A stretch of 64,000 nucleotides of DNA from Dasypus novemcinctus (Eukaryota > Chordata > Mammalia > Cingulata > Dasypodidae). Each line of letters opens with the position of its first letter. The first letter of the stretch is position 1. Positions 48,386 through 59,904 of this stretch are shown here, in pieces. Below the pieces are notes generated by a model. The model saw nothing but the letters and a program-made list of their open reading frames with translations. It ran no database searches and was not told the DNA's origin. The stretch spans positions 31,044,770 through 31,108,769 of the forward strand of contig NC_080682.1 in assembly GCF_030445035.2 (NCBI RefSeq), read 5' to 3'. The position numbers were made by a program, and so were the translations under genes.

Positions 48386-48798
48386 GGAAGGCCAGGACTC
48401 AGTAATAATTTTGGGAAGGAAAAATTTATTTATGACCGGCCAGGCTTGGGAACTTTTCTGTTCAAAAACCTGAGCCGCAAATAAGATTTTTAGGTTCCTT
48501 TTATACAGAGAATGTAGGAGTGAAGCGTCAAATGGTGTTTTGTTTGAGTGCTAGATAAGCTTGAGTTAACATATATTTCCCACATTCCAGGAAAGCTTGA
48601 ATTAACATATTTAGTTTGCAACCTCCCTGAATATTAAAAGTCTATAGAGTCCACAACACTTAATTGGCTTTTTGGGACTGGAGGGGCTGGCATGGTTATG
48701 AAAGGCGGGGCTGCAGTTTTTATTGTTTAATACACACAGTCCAGGTTATTCATGAAGAGATGCACAGCACCCACCCACAGCCCATATTATTCCTCCCT
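48386..48798 (-). mobile_element. LTR related to the class I-type family, antisense, 3'-truncated
   Basis: Related to the solo LTRs at 15234, 24384, 49534 and 59420. It shares the text 'ggccaggactcag' (rc of the U5 end), an antisense TATA region near 48510 and a 'cccacagcccatat' end at about 48775-48790. It lacks the last ~45 bp of the family's 3' end. More diverged than the others and no duplication is seen. Confidence 0.65.
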
Positions 48799-49533
48799 TT
48801 ATGCAATTGATTTGCTAAGCTTTGGCAATAGGATTTGTTCAAAATATGAACAATTATATATAAACAATAGTACAAGTGAAATTAAAAAGCATCACTAGAA
48901 AAGCACAATGCCTCTATTTATAATATTTTGTATATAATTGTGGTTCTTATTTCCGCATATTGGTTAAAATATGCAGAATTAACATGGTGATTTCTAGGAA
49001 GTGTGATTAAAATCATATTTTTCTATCATTATAAAAAACTTATATTGTCTCAATTTATTTAATAGGAGTGTGTGTTAATGTATATAGGGGGAGGGAGCCC
49101 ATTATTTACAATGGTTCAGCCAGTGTGTGAATACAGGGAAGCCCTGAAAATGCCAGCAGGGATGCTATTTGTCCTGAACAGAAATTTAGTGGACAAGGAA
49201 ATCATAAGGAAAAGAAGCAATTGTTCCTGTCCTGTGGCCATTGTTATGGGCAGGTAGATATGTTACCAAAGCCCAATTAAAAGCACAAGCTGGAGTTAAG
49301 AGATTAGAATAGGTTTTGGATCTAGATAAGGATTTTAGGTGAGCATGTTCCAAAAACACTGATGTATTAGCAAAACAGTTGCAAACCATAGAAGGACAAT
49401 TAGAAGTAATACACTAAAGATGAGAAAATTCATGGACTAAGGATGCCCTGGCAGTAATTCTAAGTGGTTATCCAGTGGAAAGGTTGGGGTCTGAATGTAT
49501 GGGACCCTGGAGAGTGCAGAAGAAGGATTATGG

Positions 49534-49993
49534 TGATGTGGGCTATGGGTGGAAGGCTCTTTGTCTCTTCAGAGATAACCTAAACTATCTGTGACTTGTG
49601 GGTGTGGGATGATAAAAGGCAGCAGTCCTGCCCTTGGTGAGCAGGAAACAGTTTAACAATGCAAGGTCTATAAACTTTAAGTATTCAGGGGAAATGCAAA
49701 CAAAATATGCTAAAAGCTTATCTAGAATGTCTGGAGTCCATGCTAAAAGCTTACCTAAGATGTGGAAGATATATATGCTAATTGAAGCCTATTGAGAACT
49801 GAAACAATGGGACCATTTGGCCTTTCCTCTCTGTATAAAAGACATTTGAAAATCTTGTTCAGGGCTCGGGATTCAAACAGAAAGCTCCCGAGTCCGGCCG
49901 GCCGTCAATAAATCATTTTTCCTTCTCAAAATCATTCCTGAGTCCTGGCCTCTCTATACACAAATAATTGAGCCTTTCTCAAATTCTACAACA
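49534..49993 (+). mobile_element. Solo LTR, class I-type family
   Basis: 460 bp, starts tgatgtgggc and ends acaaca. TATAAAA lies at 49834-49840 and AATAAA at 49908-49913. Exact 4-bp duplication atgg (49530-49533 and 49994-49997). It is inserted in the older ERV internal DNA. Confidence 0.92.
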
Positions 49994-50069
49994 ATGGGAG
50001 AGGAAATTAAAATTGAAGACTAGACTAAACAAGCAAGCCCATTAATAACTAAAAAATGAAAGCAAACAG

Positions 50070-50545
50070 GCGTTGGAGATTTGGTCCCGAAGGGTATTGG
50101 AAATGAAAGAAAGAGAAAGAGAGAAGGAAACAAAGAGAAAGAAAGAGAGAGAGCTGGGATCAGGGAGTTTGTGAGTAGAGACTCATGAAACAACTTTATT
50201 GTTTATAAGGGGCTCTCTATATACCCCAGTCTATGTGAGAACAAGCAGCAACATGCAGTTAACTAGTAACATTACTCATGATCTAAGGAATTTTAAAAAA
50301 ATCTTATCTCAAGGTACAAAGTCTAAGTGTTCTATTTACTATTAAAATAAAAATACATGTGCTCATTTTTATCTCTGCCTGTGTCATCATCCTGATAACC
50401 ATCAAGCATTCATTTGTTGCATTCCTTATGTTGCAAGCATAGTCATGGAGACAGCACGTCTCTCCTTGCAAGACCACTGTGCCTCAGTTTCCAACAACCA
50501 GGGATCCTGATGACTACTGAAAATACATCCCTGCTCAGAATCAAA
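50070..50545 (-). mobile_element. Possible antisense LTR with GAAA-rich stretch
   Basis: An AATAAA(G) signal reads on the minus strand near 50195-50202, followed on that strand by a CT-rich stretch (plus-strand GA-rich 50105-50155). Composition and layout resemble the R-U5 of an LTR. Ends are guesses: neither TG/CA termini nor a target-site duplication was confirmed. Confidence 0.35.
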
Positions 50546-50556
50546 GAGTAATGAGG

Positions 50557-50975
50557 TTGGCAAGAGGAAGTGGCTCAAGTGATAGAGCTTCCGCCTGCCA
50601 TATGGGAGGACCCAGGTTTGGTTCCTGGGGCCTCCTGGTGAAACAGAAGAAGAGAAAGCGTGCCCGCATGGCAAGCCAGTGCCCGTGTGGTGAGCCAGTG
50701 CCCCACGCAAGATGATGACGCATCAAAAGAGAGACCAGGGGAGAGTCAAGGTGAAGTGCAGCAGAGACCAGGAACTGAGGTGGCGCTATTGACAGGGAAC
50801 CTCTCTCCCCATCGGAGGTCAGTGAATCCCAGAGGAGAGAAAATGAGAAGAGAAGACAACACAGACAGCAAAAATAGCAGGGCGGGAGGAGGGGAAGGGG
50901 GGAAATAAATAAACAAATCTTAAAAAAAGAAGTACAATTATTAAAAAAAAACAAAAAAACAAAAAAAACAAAAAA
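50557..50975 (+). mobile_element. DAS-III-type SINE, sense
   Basis: Head 'agtggctcaagtgatagag', then 'caggtttggttcctgg', with an A-rich tail at 50905-50975. Exact 15-bp duplication caaagagtaatgagg (50542-50556 and 50976-50990). Confidence 0.93.
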
Positions 50976-52723
50976 CAAAGAGTAATGAGGGATTACACTT
51001 CTGTAGAATGAGTCGAAATAACAGAAAAAGGGTCAACAAAAGGGCTGAGAGAACATAGCTGCTTGGTTAAAGATTATAGTATGTATGGGGAAATGGAATT
51101 ATGCTTTCTGGAGTAGAAACAGCAAAATTGACCAGCATAACCAAACAACCCTCTCTTCATCACCATATTTACCAGGCATGGGAAAGACCAGACAACATTC
51201 CAAATTTATTAGTGTATTGCATTTTAGCTGCAATATTGGCCTGGTCTAATAAAAGGATATGCTATCCACAATAGGCATGTGGTCATCTATGGAAGAATTG
51301 CAGTACATAGTGAGAGAATCAAGAATGAAGCATGCAGCATATAACAAACACATTTGTGGACCTGATGATGTACTGTTTATGGCTGGAATGAAGGATAAGA
51401 TCTTCCAGACTATACCTCAAACTTGGTATGGGACATGAGTGGCTATTCTCAACCAACTAGTCAGGCAGTAGAAGACTTGTATGAGACAGAAAAAATATAG
51501 TCAAAAGGGACCAGGAAAATAACCAAAAAGACCTCAAAAATGAAGGTAAAGGGGGTCTGTAGGTATAATCCACAAATAATGATACTGTTTTAATTGTCAC
51601 AGGCACCCCAATCAGAAAATATATAAACAACTTTATGCTATATTAGCAGGTCTCTGGCAAAAGCTGCCTAACAGAAAAGATATCAACCACGGTCTACATC
51701 TAAATATGTGCTGATGGGTTTCACTCTCACAGAAACCCTCAAGGAAAGTAAGTCTGGTATAAGGGGGTATATACACCCTACTATTGAAGAGTAGAGCTCA
51801 GATCATAGTCGCCTGTAAATACGAGTTACAGCAGGTGATCTGAAGTCTGATGTAGAGTTAGTTAACCACTAGTCTCCAACAAATCATTTGCACAATTTAG
51901 CCCTTATTGAAAAGAGTACACACTCATTTATGGGAATCCCTGGAGATTTAATTGTCCCTTAAAGATGATAGATGGGTTTGGGTAAAAAGCAGTAACAGTA
52001 GTGCAAAATATCCTAACATTACAAATCAGTTACCTCACCCATTTAAAGAAAATTGTATGTATTTCTTTCATTCATGAATATATAACAGGGGCGGATATAT
52101 AGCAAAACTTAGACATTACTACTAATAGTGGTGAAATTCACATTTCCCTTTGTATGGTGAAATCAATTATACGGGGTGCTGTTCATTGTTCCCCATTCAC
52201 CTGCCTCAACCCAGGAGGGTCACCCATACCAAACAAACTTGTCTCCCAGGTAGACGTGCTTAAATCAGCCAATGTGGGGATCATGTGTCCAGCAAAGAGC
52301 CATTTAATAGCCCTCTATGAATGGAGAGAAAATCTTTTGGTAGTTGGAGAATGAGTCAATTATCCAGAATTGAATAGAGGTCCCTCCTATTCATGCAACA
52401 GTGCCTAATATTGTATGGTCAAGCTTCTTAAAAACTTATCAGGCCATTTAGGAGATTTACCGTATGTATTAGGCTTAATTAATGCCTTTTTCAGTATCCT
52501 ACTGTCTAAAAGCCAAGATCAATTTGCATTTACATGGGGAGGGCAGTAGAGGACTTTCCACAAAGTACCACAAGGGTATCATCATAACCTCAACATTTGA
52601 TCTAGCAAGATGGGAAAAGCCACCAGATCTTGCTATGTTTCACTATGTTGATGATATTATGCTTACTTCTGATAGTATTGCATCTCTAGAAATGGTGGCA
52701 CTGCTATTACACTGCCTGTTTTA

Positions 52724-53294
52724 CATTTTATTTTTAAAGAAGTTTTAGGTTACATAAATGTTACATCAAAAATAGAGGGGAATTTCCATATACCTCACCC
52801 CTTCCCCCTCCCACACTTTTCCTCATTAACATCATTCATTAGTATGGTACATTTATTAAAATTGATGAACACATATTGAAGCATTGTTACTAACCATGGT
52901 CAATAATTTACATTTTAGTTATAGGGTACACTTTGCACCACACAATTTCATAGGTTTTGTCAAAATGTATAACGGCCTGTATTCCTCATTGCAATGTCAT
53001 TCAGAACAATTTCCAATGTCCCCCAAAATATCCCATGTTAAAACTCTTCTTCCCCTCCTTCCCCTTAGAACCTCTGGTGACCACTGTCTTTATATCAATG
53101 TTACAAAGTTCTTCCAATGCTAGAATAATAATTAGTCTACTTTAGTGCACAGTTGCGTTTCCCCCTTATATTTGTTCATTCCTCAGTCTTGAGAATTTGG
53201 GGATGACGGTGTCCACTCTGTTTCTGACTGAGAGTGGGCTTAGATCCCATTGGTCAGATGGATGGAACTGTCTTGCTTAGAGTTGTAGATATAC
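52724..53294 (-). mobile_element. Old L1 3'-UTR fragment inside ERV pol
   Basis: The plus-strand text 'gggcttagatcccattgg' (53229) and 'agagttgtagatatactctg' area match, at lower identity, the L1 3' UTR read antisense at about 36810-36880. An 8-bp duplication ctgtttta flanks it (52716-52723 and 53295-53302). Removing it puts the YVDD segment next to the following pol segment. Confidence 0.8.
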
Positions 53295-54129
53295 TCTGTT
53301 TTATTGGGATGGATGTTGAGTGAGCCAAGGATAGGCCATCAACAATGTGAAGACCTAGGGTCACAAACAATCTGTAAAAGTCCTAGAGATGGTTTGGTTA
53401 GGAAAGGTCATTCCAGTCACTGTTATAAATTACAAATGTGTTCAATTCCCTGTACTGTAAAAAAATTGCAGTCCTTTATAGGCTTCTTAAATTGCTGGAG
53501 ACTCTTTAAACCCACCTTCACCTTATCTCAGATACTTAGTCCATTCTATGGATTAATAAAAAGGGGAGGTCAGAAGTATTGGGACTCTGAGGCTGAACAA
53601 GCATTCCAATAAGTAAAATTAGCTGTCAAAGAGATCCAATTTCTAGATAATTTAATAACAGGGCAAGTGTGTGCATTGAATGTTGTCAGTTACCAAAAAG
53701 GGTTGGGTGGGGCCTATGGCAAAAACAAAATGGGAAGGATGTAGCACTAAATTTCTGGACCCAATTATGGCAAAGAACAGAACAATGATATAGTTCTATT
53801 TAAAAACAAGTGTTAACAGCATATCTTTTATGCAAACTAAGCCTATAATGACTTTGCCAGTAACAGTGAATCTCATTGACAATAGCGGAAGGTGTGAAAG
53901 ACACTTGAATTTGGCCTAAAACAGCTTTTGCACAGTCAAGTACACTACAAAAATTGTGTACTTATTTGCAACAATGGAGTTCTCTCCATACTAGCCCAGT
54001 ATCTGAAGATTTACATAAATTATTATGACCAGTTAACTAGGTAGTAAATCTGAACTCACCTACCCCATCCATACCATCAATAGAGCAAATAGCATCAATA
54101 ACACATGATGTCAGAGCCCCACAGGAAGA

Positions 54130-54660
54130 TGTCTGTTGTTTCAGTTTCCTAGACTGCTCAAAGCAGGACTATGAAATGGTTTTGCTTAAATAATGGGAAT
54201 TTATTCACTTATAAACTTACAGATTTTAGTCCAAGAAAAATGTCCAAGTCAAGGCATAATCAGGATTATCCTTGATTCTTGAAGACCAGCTGCTGGTGAT
54301 CCTTGGCTCCTCTGCTACATGGCAAGACACAGGACAATATCTTCTGGTCTTTCCCTTCTCCTCCGAGTTTCATTGATCTCAGTTTCTGGCTTCCATGGAA
54401 TTATCTTTCTCTTTTCTGTTTTCATTCTATTTATAGAGGACTCCAGATGGATGGTTGAAGGAGAACTTCATTGCAATCATCAGTGGACTGAGTTACGAGC
54501 CATATGAATGATTATAGTCCACAAGCCTATGCCACTTTCTATATGCAACAAAGCTGGGTCTTGTTCCACGGTCTGACCATCTCATGAGATAGTGGCATCC
54601 TTTGCATACTTTGTCTACATGAGTTGAAACAGCCACCAATTATCTTTATTTATATTTTTT
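54130..54660 (-). mobile_element. MaLR-like LTR, antisense
   Basis: The plus strand begins 'tgtttcagtttcctag' and runs to 'cttaaataatgggaatttatt' at 54185-54205, which is the reverse of the MST/MLT1-type 3' end ('aataaattcccattatt'). The remaining ~450 bp fits LTR length. Right end is uncertain. Confidence 0.55.
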
Positions 54661-54720
54661 GTCCATCATTCACAAGCCTAACAACCTCAAAATGTTTTAA
54701 CAAAAATATTGAAATGGCTA

Positions 54721-55093
54721 ATATTTTTGTCTTTATTTATATTTTTAAATATTATATTCAAAAAATATGAGGTCCCCATATACCCCCCACCTCCCTCACC
54801 CCACTCCTCCCCACATAGCAACAATCTCCTCCATCATCATGAGACATTCATTGCATTTGGTGAATACATCTCTGAGCACTGCTGTACCGCATAGTCAATG
54901 GTCCACATCATATCCCCCACTCTCCCACTTTCCACCCAGTGGGCCATGGGAGGACATGCAATGTCTAGTAACTGTCCCTGCAGTATTACCCAGGACAACC
55001 CCAAGTCTCTAAAATGCCTCCACATCTCATCTCTTCCTTCCATTCCCCACCCCCAGCAGCCACCATGGCCACTTTCTCCACATCAATGCCACA
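54721..55093 (-). mobile_element. L1 3'-end fragment, antisense, 5' truncated
   Basis: Matches the terminal 3' UTR of the young L1s: 'tgaggtccccatatac' at 54768 and 'tcatgagacattcattgca' area. Duplication tgaaatggcta (54710-54720 and 55094-55104). The G-rich tract is represented by the C-rich stretch at 54783-54815. Confidence 0.87.
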
Positions 55094-55104
55094 TGAAATG
55101 GCTA

Positions 55105-56150
55105 TTATTGATACAAGTTTGCATGCTACAGATTTCAAGATAGTGAAAAAAAATATATAGCCACACCTGATTTTATTTCTAAGGAGCTTACAAAGTGGAA
55201 AAGAGACACATCTCTTAACAAATTAAACATAATTCAAGACTATGCTAAATATGTTTGATGCTATACATTCATAAAATCATTGAAATGATGGATTGCACAT
55301 GTCTGGGGAAAGGGAATCAAACACACTTAAATAAAATTTAGCATTTTAAGATAACCTTTAAAAAACTGTCAGATTTCTAAATGGGGAAGTGAAGAAGCCT
55401 GTTTCAAAAATGGAAGAAGCAGGATAAACAATGACAAGGACATCAAAGTCATTAAGTAGAAAAATCTAATGAGTTTCATTAGATATCTCCTTGTACTGGG
55501 TAGGTGAGATTCGTAACATTAAAATCAGTTTTGTTCCCTTTTGATACTTATCAATTTGATGACAAGAGTGAAGAATTAAAAGTTCAGTCTTGGTTCAAGT
55601 TGTTACAGAATTAATGGGGAAAAATACAGAACCAGAAATCTAAAAAAAAAAATCATGTTTACATAACACAGTAGAGTTAAGGCAGAAGCTTTAGAGATTT
55701 AACTCCCAACAGTCATTAGGAAAAAAAAAAGAGAATAAAACATGCTCTTTATATTGTTTACCTACCAGAAGTATGGACAGAAACACTTGATCATTTAAGG
55801 TAGGTTTCTTAGTTGTCAAATTTAAAGAATATAGGAGAATAAATGTTTTTTTTCTTGTGGGGGTTGGGGAGGAATGGGAATCATGTATATTAGAAACTTT
55901 TTAATGAATCATTTTATATATACTTATTCTATTAAATGAATTCTGAAATCTAATTTGGCTAACCTAATTTATATAAGAAAGCATACATTTTTCTTATTTG
56001 TATTTAAACCAAGATTCTTAAGTAAACCTTCGTTTTAACCACTGTGCAGGTGATTTCACCGTACTTATTAGCTTAATTTACTCTAGTTTTATTCCTAGAA
56101 AAACTGTGGTATCATATTAGAAGAACAAATAAGTGTAACTTCATGTTTCT
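55105..56150. other. Unassigned AT-rich DNA
   Basis: No coding sequence or repeat recognised. Short A-runs at 55641-55651 and 55722-55731. Confidence 0.4.
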
Positions 56151-56650
56151 TTTTTTTAAGATAAAAATACATTTTAATAAAGAAAAAAATCAACATTGAA
56201 GGTTCAGACATTCTTAGGGTACTGGTAAGGGGAATTTCCCACTCCCCCCCCTTCCTGGCATCAGTGGGGGTGGGTGACAAATTTTTCTGATCTTGGGAGG
56301 AATTGGGGGGCAGGGAGGCTTTCCTCTGCCTGAATGTCCCTTCCGGAGCTGCCTGGCGGCCGGTTGGTCTCTGTGTGCCTCTCGCCTATCTTCGTCACCC
56401 TTGCCCAAGTCCCCTGTGGAATGCAAGGATGGTGCTGTGCCGGGGGCAACAGGACACGTCAGCTGGCGGAGACGGGCGGCCGTGGTGGTGGCAGCGATGA
56501 GAAGGGGCGCAGGGGTGGGCCAGCCTGAGGGAAGTGGGGAGGAGGGGAGAGAGGGAAGAAGAGAAGAAAGCCAAAGAAGATGGGGTGGCACCGGAGGGCA
56601 GGGGTGGTAGAGTTGGGAGATGGTCTCCAGTCCCTGGGTCCACATTCCGG
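56151..56650 (-). pseudogene. GC-rich retrocopy of a host mRNA 3' region
   Basis: A GC-rich island in AT-rich DNA. On the minus strand it ends with 'tttctttattaaaatg' (an ATTAAA signal) followed by a short A-run (plus-strand T-run 56150-56157), which is the layout of a processed mRNA end. A 143-codon open frame on the minus strand (56645-56214) is proline/serine-rich and has no recognised domain. It is more likely 3' UTR or shifted coding sequence. I do not recognise the parent gene. Flanking duplications were not found, so retrocopying is inferred from the tail and composition. Confidence 0.55.
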
Positions 56651-57540
56651 AATACTCAGTTATAAAAAAATTAAAATCAGAACAAAATCTACATTCAAAC
56701 TTTCAGATAGTAACAGAGGCACACATATGCAAACACAGCAAACACACAAATAAAAGCATACATATATACAAAAACAGTTCTATGTATCTATAAGATATTT
56801 ATTGTACTCTTCCCATTTTCATTTTTAATGGACAAGTCAATTAAAATACAAAGATATAAAATGTACATGTTAAATTCTGTTGTTCCTACTTCTTTGTGGC
56901 ACATCTTTTTTGGTTTCCTAAGGGAATTTGCCAGATCAGTCAATTGAGTTATAAATGCCACATAAAAGAAGTGAAGAAGTGTGGTAGAAAATATGAACAA
57001 AATATGTCTCATTTCAGGAAACACAAAATTTTAATATAATGATTGTATTTAATAATTTACATGAAATATTATTAATTCATTGATATGCTCTGTATTGCTG
57101 AAATTTTAAAATCTATCATGGTTCTTGAAGTATGTGATAAACATGATCACTTTTTTGTCAATTCAGTCTATTTATTTTCAAATATATGAGATATTTAGAC
57201 CTGCACCTTCTGGCCATGTCTACCTACCTTTGGTGTTTCCATGACATATTTTAAATCTGGAATGAGTTTTCAGTTCAGTCAAATGTTCTGCCTGTGATTA
57301 GCGAATAAAAACAAAGACATCAAAAGTTATGTGATTGACATTTAGTTTCTCAGGTTCTGATCTCAGACATTTTGATTTTCAACTAGAAAACAATGCTTCT
57401 TTAAAAGTGGTACTTGTCTGGGTATTTTCTGAAGATAAAGAATAAAATTTACAAAAACGAATCACTTTCTGCTCTACATGTAATAGCCTATGGATGTCCA
57501 GTGAGTTGAAAATGAATCTACCATTTTCTTGATTACTTTG
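56651..57540. other. DNA upstream of the intact receptor
   Basis: AT-rich, no coding sequence. Olfactory receptor genes usually have non-coding 5' exons spliced to the coding exon, and the promoter would be in or beyond this stretch. I could not place it. Confidence 0.4.
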
Positions 57541-57546
57541 CAATAG
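57524..57546 (+). promoter_or_regulatory. Candidate 3' splice site before the receptor ATG
   Basis: A T-rich stretch ending 'actttgcaatag' places a possible acceptor AG at 57545-57546, 22 bases upstream of the ATG. This fits the usual OR layout in which a 5' non-coding exon is spliced just before the coding exon. It is a motif-level call only. Confidence 0.4.
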
Positions 57547-57568
57547 TTTAGAACAAGATCAAAGAAGA

Positions 57569-58501
57569 ATGAACAGGGGAAATTGCTCCTCCTTAACTGA
57601 ATTCATTTTCTTGGGAATAACTACTAACTCTGAGATCAGTGGGAGCCTATTCACCATACTTCTAGTTGTTTATCTCATTAATATTCTGGCAAACCTTGGA
57701 ATGATCATTTTAATTAGATTGGATTCCCAGCTTCACACACCGATGTACTTTTTCCTCAGTCACCTCTCCTTCTGTGATCTCTGCAATTCCACGACTGTTG
57801 GACCCAAGATGCTAACGGACTATTTTGCTAAAAACAAATCAATTCCTTTTTTGGCTTGTGCCTTTCAATTCTTCATGTTCTGTATCTTTTCGGATGCTGA
57901 TTGTCTACTGCTGGCTATGATGGCCTTTGATAGATATAAGGCCATTAGCAATCCCTTGCTCTATAAAGTCAACATGTCCAGCAGGGTGTGCTCTTTGCTT
58001 ATGGCTGGGGTTTACCTGGTGGGATTGGTGGATGCATTGGCACATACAATATTAGCATTCCGTTTATGTTATTGTGGGTCAAATGAGATTAATCATTTTT
58101 TCTGTGATTTACCTCCTCTTCTACTGCTATCTTGCTCAGATACACAGGTCAATGAGTTAGTGGTATTCACCCTTTTTGGCTTCATTGAACTGACTACCAT
58201 TTCAGGAGTTATAGTGTCTTACTGTTATATCATCCTATCAGTTTTAAAGATCCACTCAACTGAGGGGAGATTCAAAGCTTTTTCCACCTGCACATCTCAC
58301 TTGACAGCTGTTGCAATTTTCCAAGGAACCATGCTCTTCACATATTTCCGACCCAGTTCTTCTTATTCCTTAGATCAAGACAAAATGACCTCATTGTTTT
58401 ACACCCTTGTGATTCCAATGTTAAACCCCCTGATTTATAGCCTACGGAACAAAGATGTGAAAGAGGCTCTAGAAAGAATAAAGAATAAATGGTGGTTTTA
58501 A
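57569..58501 (+). CDS. OR5W2-like: Olfactory receptor, OR5W-type, intact
   Basis: A single-exon GPCR of 310 aa, the standard length, expected to bind odorants at the ciliary membrane of olfactory neurons and signal through Golf and cAMP. An N-glycosylation site NCS lies at residue 5. TM1 is about residues 24-49, with [14 protein letters not shown] at 55-68 before and into TM2. Cysteines C97 and C179 are placed for the conserved disulfide. The TM3 end carries [10 protein letters not shown] (118-127), a family variant of [19 protein letters not shown] (236-244) precedes TM6 and [19 protein letters not shown] (283-301) is TM7 and the C-terminal start. The closest family I recognise is human OR5W2; orthology is not proven. 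No stops or frameshifts. The start codon is the first in-frame ATG giving the normal N-terminus. Confidence 0.95.
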   Translation: MNRGNCSSLTEFIFLGITTNSEISGSLFTILLVVYLINILANLGMIILIRLDSQLHTPMYFFLSHLSFCDLCNSTTVGPKMLTDYFAKNKSIPFLACAFQFFMFCIFSDADCLLLAMMAFDRYKAISNPLLYKVNMSSRVCSLLMAGVYLVGLVDALAHTILAFRLCYCGSNEINHFFCDLPPLLLLSCSDTQVNELVVFTLFGFIELTTISGVIVSYCYIILSVLKIHSTEGRFKAFSTCTSHLTAVAIFQGTMLFTYFRPSSSYSLDQDKMTSLFYTLVIPMLNPLIYSLRNKDVKEALERIKNKWWF

Positions 58502-59419
58502 ATATCTGTATTTAATAATGTATATGTGTATTTATGTATATAGCTGAGGTAGTTAATTTCATAAAATCATATAATATAAAAGTTTTCTCAAATATTTTAA
58601 AAAGTAGTGCTTGTAATAACTTCCAGTTATACCCAATTTTTGCATTTCCCTAAATAGAAATGTTATATAATCGATCCTGAATTTATTTATACTACTTTCT
58701 CTCTGTGGAAAACTTACCTGACCCTTCTTGTCATGTCAAATTTTATTTGTTCTATTTTCAGTTGTATACTATTTTAATTATTTGTAAGTATATTCAGTAT
58801 TTTCTAAGGATCAGTTGCACATTTATGTGCTTAGCATTCCAGGGTGAATCCAGTAGTTTTACACTAATTAAAATTATAATATAGTTGAAGTAGTTAAACA
58901 TTAATTAAGCATTCAAATAATTCTAGTAGAAGTAATTTAGCATTAATTAAGCATTCAAATAAATCATAAAGTGTCTCAAATCATCATGAAATAAAAAGAG
59001 TGGATGGTGTAAATCAGAATCAAAATGGATGAATTTGGTAGGTAGAGGAGGAAAGCTTCCCTGGATAGAAAAATTATTTGTTCCAAATACAAATGATGAG
59101 CAAAGATGCAATTTGCCATGAAGAAAAGAGTATAGGCAGAGGGACTAGTAATTTGTGTGGACTCAAAGAAGAAAACACTTTGCATTTTAAAGAGAAATGA
59201 ATTCCAACATTCTTAGGTCATAAAGAACAAAGGGGAATGCCTCAGGAAAATATATCATTGAATGGTAATTTTTAACTTCTCCATTACTTATTCCAGAAAA
59301 CGTTTCTTTCCTTTCTCTCTCTTAGCCAGATTTAATATTCCTTTTGTATTCACAAACAACCCTATCTTCAAGGAATATTAAAAATATTACTCTTTTTATT
59401 AAATCTTTTCTTCTGATAT

Positions 59420-59904
59420 TGATGTGGGCTATGGGTGGGAGGCTCTTTGTCTCTTTGGAGATAACCTTAACTTATGCTGTCTGTCCTGACTTGTGGGTGT
59501 GGGATGATGAAAGACTGCAGCCCTGCCCTTGGTAACCATGGCAATGACTCTAGTCCCAGGAAACAGTTTATCAATGCAAACTCTATAAACTTTAAATATT
59601 CAGGGAAATGCAAACCAAATGTGCTAAAAGCTAATCTAAAATGTATAAAGTCCATGCTAAAAGCTTACCTAGGATGTGAAAGATATATATGCTAATTCAC
59701 AACTATTGAGCACTAAAACATAGAAAAATTTAGCCCTTCCTCTGTATAAAAGGAACTCAAAATTCTTGTTCAGGGCTCAGGTTTGAAACAGAAAGCTCCC
59801 GAGTCCGGCCAACCATCAAAAAACCATTTTTCCTTCTCAAAATCCTTCCTGAGTCCTGGCCTTTCTATATCCAAATAATCGAACCTCTCACAATTGCTAC
59901 AACC
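59420..59904 (+). mobile_element. Solo LTR, class I-type family
   Basis: 485 bp. Exact 4-bp duplication atat (59416-59419 and 59905-59908). It has TATAAAAG near 59745 and the U5 end 'gtcctggcctttctat'. The empty site is seen in unit A near 10445 ('tctctaatataggattgtg'). Confidence 0.92.

Larger units (their letters stand above)
48800..54110 (+). mobile_element. Degraded ERV internal region (gag/pol) with later insertions
   Basis: The best-preserved part is pol. An RT palm segment lies at 52471-52545 (GLINAFFSILLSKSQDQF legible), and a YVDD catalytic box lies at 52644-52665 (HYVDDIMLTSDS). After an L1 insertion comes an RT-connection segment with KKLQSFIGFLNCWR at 53455-53505, and an RNase H-like stretch follows to about 54010. 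DNA at 49060-49530 and 49998-50040 reads continuously once the solo LTR at 49534 is removed, and 51000-52100 is gag/protease-like by position only. Stops and frameshifts are frequent. The class is not settled (class III/ERV-L-like is my best guess). No flanking LTR pair was identified. Confidence 0.65.

Noticed and set aside
56214-56645. 143-codon minus-strand frame as a small protein gene
   Set aside because: Low-complexity Pro/Ser/Arg composition with GC bias, inside an apparent retrocopied mRNA end. No recognisable domain or splice context.
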